DNA of 9,995 bases from Pseudomonadota bacterium (GTDB lineage: Bacteria > Myxococcota > Myxococcia > Myxococcales > Anaeromyxobacteraceae), in the NCBI GenBank assembly GCA_023411405.1, contig JAEYOU010000218.1, forward strand, positions 1-9,995. The letters run 5' to 3'. Shown piece after piece: positions 6,542-9,995 of this stretch. Within the stretch, counting starts at the first letter, position 1; each line of letters starts with the position of its first letter. The translations under genes and the position numbers were made by a program. The notes beneath the pieces were generated by a model, which saw only the letters and a program-made list of their open reading frames with translations, did not search any database and had not been told where the DNA came from.

Positions 6542-6581
6542 CTCGGTCCCCGAGCCCAGCCGGTCCGGAGCGCTACTCCGG
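6542..6581. terminator. Two small hairpins between convergent genes
   Basis: CTCGG (6542-6546) pairs with CCGAG (6550-6554) around a 3-base loop. CCGGAG (6565-6570) pairs with CTCCGG (6576-6581) around a 5-base loop that contains the DUF1844 stop codon. They fill the 49-base gap between the 90-residue gene and DUF1844, a position expected for termination of both. Neither has a T tract, so this is a weak call. Confidence 0.25.
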
Positions 6582-6848
6582 CTCCCCCGCGGCCTTCGCC
6601 ACGTACCGGAGCTGCAGGTCCATGAGGATGTTCTCGAGGAACTTCTCCTCCTCGGGCGTCAGGTTCCCCTTCGTCTTCTCGCGCAGCAGGTCCAGGAGGT
6701 CGATCGTCTGCCGCGCGAGCGGCAGGTTGGCCGGGACCGGCTGGCCCGTCTCGGGGTGCGGGGCGTCGCCCATGTGCACGAACGCCGAGGACCCCAGCGA
6801 GAGGATGAACGTGTAGAAGTCGATGGTGGGCTTCCGGTCGTCGGCCAT
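6573..6848 (-). CDS. DUF1844 domain protein
   Basis: The 91-residue product is almost entirely a DUF1844 domain. IDFYTFILSLGSSAFVHMGD (9-28) is followed by NLPLARQTIDLLDLLREKTKG (41-61), then NLTPEEEKFLENILMDLQLRYV (62-83). The family is small and has no established biochemical role that I know of. Some hydrophobic character in the first helix hints at membrane or protein contact, but there is no signal peptide. The start at ATG 6848 is fixed by an ideal GGAGG ribosome site at 6858-6854, five bases upstream. Longer in-frame extensions read into non-conserved sequence. The gene begins 31 bases after the HtrA stop on the same strand and is probably the last gene of that operon, though a link with protease function is only contextual. 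Confidence 0.9.
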   Translation of the reverse strand: MADDRKPTIDFYTFILSLGSSAFVHMGDAPHPETGQPVPANLPLARQTIDLLDLLREKTKGNLTPEEEKFLENILMDLQLRYVAKAAGEPE

Positions 6849-6853
6849 GCGCG

Positions 6854-6858
6854 CCTCC
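6854..6858 (-). promoter_or_regulatory. Shine-Dalgarno GGAGG of the DUF1844 gene
   Basis: GGAGG on the minus strand lies five bases before ATG 6848. It decides that start over upstream in-frame candidates, and it is the clearest ribosome site on the minus strand here. Confidence 0.75.
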
Positions 6859-6879
6859 GCGTGACGAGCCGATTCTAAT

Positions 6880-8247
6880 TCACTCGATCGGGAACGCGAT
6901 CCGCTCTGCGACGTAGCCCCGCTGCACGAGGAGCACGAGCTTCCCATCCCGGCGGGCGCGCGACAGGGCGCGCTCGAGCTCCTGGCGGGTGCTCACCTCC
7001 GCGACGTTCACGGCCCGGACGAGGTCCCCGGGCTGGAGCCCCGCCTCGGCCGCGGGCGACCGGTTCTGGACGCTCTTCAGGACGAGGACGCGCCTCCCCT
7101 GGATGCGGGCCTCGTCCACCGTGATCCCGACCCGCCGCTGCACGAGCTCGGCCGCCTGCGCGCCGGAGAGCTCCGCCGCCGCGAGGGAGAGCGAGAGCCG
7201 GCCGCCGCCGCGCTCGAGGTCGAGCTTCGCCTGGCCGCCGATGCCGAGGTCGCGCACGCGGAACCGGAACTCCTCCGCGCTCCGCACCGGGAACCCGTTC
7301 ACCGCCTCGACCCGATCGCCCCGCCGCACGCCGCCGCGGGCGCCGGGGGAGCCCGGATCGACGCCCGTCACCTGGACGCCGCCGCTGGTGCCCTCCGGCG
7401 CGCCCTCGCGCGCCGGGAGGTCCCGGACCGAGAGCCCGAGGTAGCCCTCGCGCACCTCGCCGTGCGCGATGAGGCTCTCCGCGATCCGCCGCGCGCGGTC
7501 GATGGGGATCGCGAAGCCGATGCCCGCGCTCCGCTCGCCGAGGATGGCGGTGTTGACGCCCACGAGCCGCCCCTGGATGTCGAGGAGCGGACCGCCGGAG
7601 TTGCCCGGGTTGATCGAGGCGTCGGTCTGGACGAAGTCGAAGAGCGTCCGCTCGCCCGCCGTGAAGTTGCGGTGCACGGCCGAGACCACGCCGGTGGTGA
7701 CCGTGTGCGAGAGGCCGAAGGGGTTCCCGATCGCGATCACGGTCTCGCCGATCATGAGGTCGTCGGAGCGGCCCATGGTCGCGTACGGGAGCGGCTCCTT
7801 CGCGTCGAGCTTCAGGACCGCGAGGTCGGACGAGGCGTCGGTGCCCACCACCTTCGCCATGAGCTCCCGCCCGTCGAGGAGGCCGACGCGGAACCGCGCG
7901 CCCGACTCGATCACGTGGTTGTTCGTGAGGACGTAGCCGTCGGGCGAGACGATGACGCCGGAGCCGAGCGAGGTGACGGCGTAGCCGCGCCGGAACCGGG
8001 GGGCCTCGAAGAAGTCGTCGAACGGCCAGTCGGGGAACCCCGGCGCGCGCCGGGAGGGCACCCGGACGCGGACGACCTCCTCGGCGGAGACGTTGACGAC
8101 GGCGCCGCGGACCTTCTCCACCGCGGCGACGACCGGCGTCCGCCGGGCGGCGGGAGGGCTCTCCTGGGGGCGCGGGAGCGCGTCTCCCCGGGCCGCCGTC
8201 GCGCAGGCCAGGGCCGCGAGGACCGCAGCGGCGCGGGCGGGGCGCAT
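6880..8247 (-). CDS. htrA: Periplasmic HtrA/Deg-family serine protease with two PDZ domains
   Basis: The 455-residue product is a trypsin-fold protease of the HtrA/DegP/DegQ family, which degrades misfolded envelope proteins. Residues 1-~21 look like a Sec signal peptide (short Arg-containing start, then AAAVLAALACATAA). The protease domain spans ~40-260. The catalytic triad is complete: H111 in LTNNHVIESG, D141 in DASSDLAVLKL, S217 in NPGNSGGPLLD. PDZ1 covers ~268-355 (YLGLSVRDL, GVRRGDRVEAVNG) and PDZ2 ~370-450 (AGLQPGDLVRAVN). Length and order are usual for DegQ-like members. ATG 8247 is chosen because it opens the signal peptide and lies five bases after the stop of the small acidic gene; longer frames add Arg-rich sequence that matches no family. 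It is transcribed from the promoter at 8513-8542 as the second gene of the operon. Cys15 is not in a good lipobox, so a lipoprotein is unlikely. Confidence 0.95.
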   Translation of the reverse strand: MRPARAAAVLAALACATAARGDALPRPQESPPAARRTPVVAAVEKVRGAVVNVSAEEVVRVRVPSRRAPGFPDWPFDDFFEAPRFRRGYAVTSLGSGVIVSPDGYVLTNNHVIESGARFRVGLLDGRELMAKVVGTDASSDLAVLKLDAKEPLPYATMGRSDDLMIGETVIAIGNPFGLSHTVTTGVVSAVHRNFTAGERTLFDFVQTDASINPGNSGGPLLDIQGRLVGVNTAILGERSAGIGFAIPIDRARRIAESLIAHGEVREGYLGLSVRDLPAREGAPEGTSGGVQVTGVDPGSPGARGGVRRGDRVEAVNGFPVRSAEEFRFRVRDLGIGGQAKLDLERGGGRLSLSLAAAELSGAQAAELVQRRVGITVDEARIQGRRVLVLKSVQNRSPAAEAGLQPGDLVRAVNVAEVSTRQELERALSRARRDGKLVLLVQRGYVAERIAFPIE

Positions 8248-8252
8248 CGGTG

Positions 8253-8480
8253 CTACGCCGGCGCGGCCGGGCCGGCCGGGGCCTCGGGCTCGTCGACCTC
8301 GTCGACCTCGTCGTCGAAGTCGTCGCCGTCCATCTCGGCCTCGAGCGGGAGCGCCTTCTCGGCGAGATCGGGGAGGCCCTTCATGTGCTTCTCCCACTCC
8401 TTCTCGTCGAGGATGCCCTTGCGGACGTAGCGATGCGCCACGCGCTTGTCGATGAGCTTCGTTTCGATGGGGTCGGCCAT
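8253..8480 (-). CDS. Small acidic-tailed protein upstream of htrA (unknown)
   Basis: The product has 75 residues. The first ~45 have a mixed-charge helical look (ETKLIDKRVAHRYVRKGILD then EKEWEKHMKGLPDLAEKAL). The rest is a highly acidic tail (EMDGDDFDDEVDEVDEPE) ending in Ala/Pro. Part of the tail arises from a short DNA duplication (GTCGACCTC twice near 8293-8310). I do not recognise a named domain, though similar short proteins with a KGILD-KE-E-K-LPDL pattern seem familiar from other deltaproteobacteria. ATG 8480 has a GGGAG site (8488-8484) three bases upstream, rather close. It is first in the operon with htrA, which starts five bases after its stop. Cytoplasmic location is expected, with no signal or membrane segment. 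Function is unknown. Confidence 0.8.
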   Translation of the reverse strand: MADPIETKLIDKRVAHRYVRKGILDEKEWEKHMKGLPDLAEKALPLEAEMDGDDFDDEVDEVDEPEAPAGPAAPA

Positions 8481-8512
8481 GTGCTCCCGGGGTGGTTCGG
8501 AGGGGGACGCGG

Positions 8513-8542
8513 AAAATAGGCGCCGCCTTGCGGGTCCGTCAA
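8513..8542 (-). promoter_or_regulatory. Sigma70-like promoter of the small protein-htrA-DUF1844 operon
   Basis: On the minus strand TTGACG (8542-8537, 5 of 6 to consensus) and TATTTT (8518-8513, 4 of 6) are separated by 18 bases, or 17 if CTATTT is used. Predicted transcription starts near 8506, giving a leader of about 26 bases before ATG 8480. The AAAATA run is the most AT-rich spot of the 83-base divergent gap. The box lies within about 25 bases of the thiE start, so the two divergent units must share this space. No convincing plus-strand promoter or ribosome site for thiE is visible. Confidence 0.6.
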
Positions 8543-8563
8543 GCGCGTGTTAGCGCTGGCGCC

Positions 8564-9229
8564 ATGCCGGGTTCGGGCCTCACGGCCGCGGAGCGAAGGG
8601 CCCGCCTCGAGGGCCTGTACGCGATCGTGGGTGGGGCGCGGGCCGTCGCGCAGGCCGAGGCGGCGATCGACGGCGGCGCGGCGGTCGTGCAGGTGCGCAT
8701 GAAGGCCGCGCCCCCCCGCGAGGTGCTCGAGGTCTCGCGCCGGGTGGTCGCCGCCGCGCGCGGCCGCGCCCTCGTCCTGGTGAACGATCGCGCCGACCTC
8801 GCGCTCCTCGCCGGCGCCGACGGGGTGCACGTCGGCGAGGAGGACCTCCCCGTCCGCGAGTGCCGCGCGCTCCTCGGCCCGGAGCGGCTCGTCGGCTGGA
8901 CCGCGAAGACCATCGCCGAGGCGCGCGCGGGCGTCCTCGAGGGTGCCGATCACGTCGGGTTCGGGCCGGTGTTCGTCTCGCGCACGAAGGCGATGGGCCC
9001 CCAGCCCCACGGGGTCGAGGGGCTCGCGGAGGCGGTGCGCGCGCTCCGGCCCGTGCCGGTCGTCGCCATCTCCGGCATCGGGCTCGACAACATCGCCGCC
9101 GTCGCCGGCGCGGGCGCCGCCAGCGCCGCGGTCATCGAGGCGATCTTCGGCGCGGGCGATCCGCGCGCCAACGCCGCCGCGCTCCGGGAGGCGTTCGGGC
9201 GCGCGAAGCGCCGCGACGGGAGGGACTAG
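8564..9229 (+). CDS. thiE: Thiamine phosphate synthase (ThiE/TenI superfamily)
   Basis: ThiE joins HMP pyrophosphate and thiazole phosphate to give thiamine phosphate in the cytoplasm. The 221-residue TIM-barrel product has VQVRMK (42-47, the family's VQLREK with the key Lys), VNDRADLA (73-80), GADGVHVGEEDLP (84-96) and GADHVGFGPVF (127-137). SRTK (139-142) stands where PTxTK usually is, and VVAISGIGLDN (166-176) where VVAIGGI is usual. GWTAKT (111-116) replaces the more common GxSxHT. These changes fall in the phosphate- and pyrimidine-binding loops, so a TenI-like relative remains possible. ATG 8564 is preferred over GTG 8492 because the barrel starts at residue 17 (GLYAIV) and 8492 would overlap the divergent promoter. 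No Shine-Dalgarno is seen. The next gene begins two bases after the stop. Confidence 0.88.
   Translation: MPGSGLTAAERRARLEGLYAIVGGARAVAQAEAAIDGGAAVVQVRMKAAPPREVLEVSRRVVAAARGRALVLVNDRADLALLAGADGVHVGEEDLPVRECRALLGPERLVGWTAKTIAEARAGVLEGADHVGFGPVFVSRTKAMGPQPHGVEGLAEAVRALRPVPVVAISGIGLDNIAAVAGAGAASAAVIEAIFGAGDPRANAAALREAFGRAKRRDGRD
9218..9224 (+). promoter_or_regulatory. Shine-Dalgarno GGGAGGG of the C26 hydrolase gene
   Basis: GGGAGGG lies inside the last codons of thiE, seven bases before ATG 9232. It fixes that start and shows that translation of the two genes is adjacent. Confidence 0.7.
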
Positions 9230-9231
9230 AG

Positions 9232-9951
9232 ATGCCCGGCCGACCGCGCATCGGCGTGACGCTCGACGTGGACGACGGCGCGCGCCGCTACGAGCTCCGG
9301 CAGACGTACGTGGACGCGGTGCTCCAGGCCGGCGCCCTGCCCGTGCTCCTCCCGCCGGCGGAGCAGGTCGCGGCCGCGTACCTCGCCCTCCTCGACGGCC
9401 TCATCGTGACCGGCGGCGCGTTCGACGTCCCGCCGGAGCTCTACGGCGAGGCGCGGCGCCCCGCGTGCGGCGCGCTCAAGGCGTCGCGCACCGCGTTCGA
9501 GAAGGAGCTCCTCGAGGCCGCGCTCGCCGCGTCGATGCCCGTGCTCGGGATCTGCGGGGGCATGCAGCTCATGAACGTCGTGCGCGGCGGGACGCTGTAC
9601 CAGGACCTCGTCGCCGACGCCGGCATCTCCGGCCACGAGCAGCCGCCGCCGAAGGACGTGCCCACGCACGACCTCGAGGTGCCCGCCGGCACGCTCCTCT
9701 GGCGGCTCATCGGCGCCGGCGTGCCCCCGCACCGCGTGAGCTCGACGCACCACCAGGCGGTCCGCGACTGCGGCACCGGCGTCCTCGTCTCGGCGCGCGC
9801 GCCGGACGGCGTCGTCGAGGCGATCGAGCTCCCCGACCTGCCCTTCGCCGTCGGCGTGCAGTGGCACCCCGAGGCGCTCCTCCGGCACGACGCGCGGCAC
9901 GCCGGGCTCTTCGCGGGGCTCGTGGAGGCCGCGCGCGGCGTGCGGCGGTGA
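9232..9951 (+). CDS. Class I glutamine amidotransferase-like hydrolase (peptidase C26, gamma-glutamyl hydrolase type)
   Basis: The 239-residue product has the class I amidotransferase fold of the peptidase C26 group, which includes gamma-Glu-GABA hydrolase PuuD and related gamma-glutamyl hydrolases. It opens with RIGVTLDVDD, followed by LLDGLIVTGGAFDVPPELYG (53-72). The nucleophile is C108 in LGICGGMQLMNVVRGGTLYQ. HRVSSTHHQAV (167-177) is typical of C26 members, and GVQWHPE (208-214) gives H212 and E214, completing the triad. It has no synthetase domain and no signal peptide, so it is a stand-alone cytoplasmic hydrolase. It starts two bases after thiE, and its stop overlaps the next start (GTGA, 9948-9951). 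The substrate cannot be told from sequence. PuuD would normally sit with putrescine genes, and its place here suggests a different gamma-glutamyl or amide substrate. Confidence 0.92.
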   Translation: MPGRPRIGVTLDVDDGARRYELRQTYVDAVLQAGALPVLLPPAEQVAAAYLALLDGLIVTGGAFDVPPELYGEARRPACGALKASRTAFEKELLEAALAASMPVLGICGGMQLMNVVRGGTLYQDLVADAGISGHEQPPPKDVPTHDLEVPAGTLLWRLIGAGVPPHRVSSTHHQAVRDCGTGVLVSARAPDGVVEAIELPDLPFAVGVQWHPEALLRHDARHAGLFAGLVEAARGVRR

Positions 9952-9995
9952 CGGGCGTGACCTCCCCGCGCGTCCTCGTCGTCGCGGGCCTCGAC
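9948..9995 (+). CDS. thiD: Start of a probable HMP/HMP-phosphate kinase (partial)
   Basis: A frame opens at GTG 9948, overlapping the previous stop, or at GTG 9957, and runs off the right edge. The 16 visible residues end in PRVLVVAGLD. This matches the N-terminal strand of ThiD-family kinases (RVLxIAGxDPSGGAG), which phosphorylate hydroxymethylpyrimidine and its phosphate to supply ThiE. Placement downstream of thiE supports the call. Only the first strand is seen; another ribokinase-fold enzyme is possible. Confidence 0.6.
   Translation, partial: MTGVTSPRVLVVAGLD

Noticed and set aside
8203..8247. Lipoprotein signal at Cys15 of HtrA
   Set aside because: The residues before Cys (AALA) do not fit the usual L-A/S-G/A-C lipobox, and AxA or AxG signal peptidase I sites follow.
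6880..8397. Longer HtrA start 50 codons upstream
   Set aside because: It would add an Arg/Gly-rich stretch overlapping the small acidic gene and bury the signal peptide; ATG 8247 places the signal peptide at the N-terminus.
8541..8556. Small inverted repeat AGCGC/GCGCT near the thiE start
   Set aside because: Five base pairs of GC alternation are expected by chance in this composition, and nothing else supports a regulatory role.
8481..8563. TPP riboswitch before thiE
   Set aside because: The gap is only 83 bases and is shared with a divergent promoter. No CUGAGA-type thi-box core is visible and there is no room for the full aptamer.

Overview
The window is very GC-rich, with G or C at almost every third codon position. 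Its protein families point to a Myxococcota (deltaproteobacterial) chromosome, most like Anaeromyxobacter. This rests on base composition, the style of the small proteins and the C-terminal domain of the large repeat protein; I could not search a database. Most of the window is ordinary housekeeping chromosome. No transposase, phage gene, CRISPR array, tRNA or rRNA was seen.

Layout. (1) 1-1854, plus strand: the tail of a probable TatA/TatB-type protein, tatC, a 65-residue protein with two membrane helices, and a rhomboid-fold membrane protein that appears to lack its catalytic residues. The first three genes are joined by ATGA overlaps. (2) 1912-4056, minus strand: a 714-residue, acidic, Ala/Pro-rich protein with a tandem Asp-Pro-Asn-Ala repeat tract and a compact C-terminal domain. 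It has a good promoter candidate at 4097-4125. (3) 4185-6143, plus: a YgiQ-type radical SAM protein whose last ~44 codons seem to come from a palindromic REP-like element. A 90-residue Arg-rich protein of unknown function follows. (4) 8480-6573, minus: a small acidic protein, a periplasmic HtrA/Deg serine protease with two PDZ domains, and a DUF1844 protein. They read as one operon from a promoter at 8513-8542. (5) 8564-9995, plus: thiE, a class I glutamine amidotransferase-like hydrolase (peptidase C26), and the first codons of what looks like thiD, packed with 2-base or overlapping junctions.

How the genes work together. Region 1 belongs to folded-protein export through the inner membrane, with an undescribed two-helix protein translated directly after TatC. 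Region 4 is envelope quality control. Region 5 is thiamine phosphate assembly with an amidotransferase-fold enzyme inserted between the two thi genes. The best candidates for something undescribed are the aromatic-Asp-Pro-Asn-Ala repeat protein, the palindrome captured into the ygiQ reading frame, the dead rhomboid beside tatC, and the C26 hydrolase in the thi operon.
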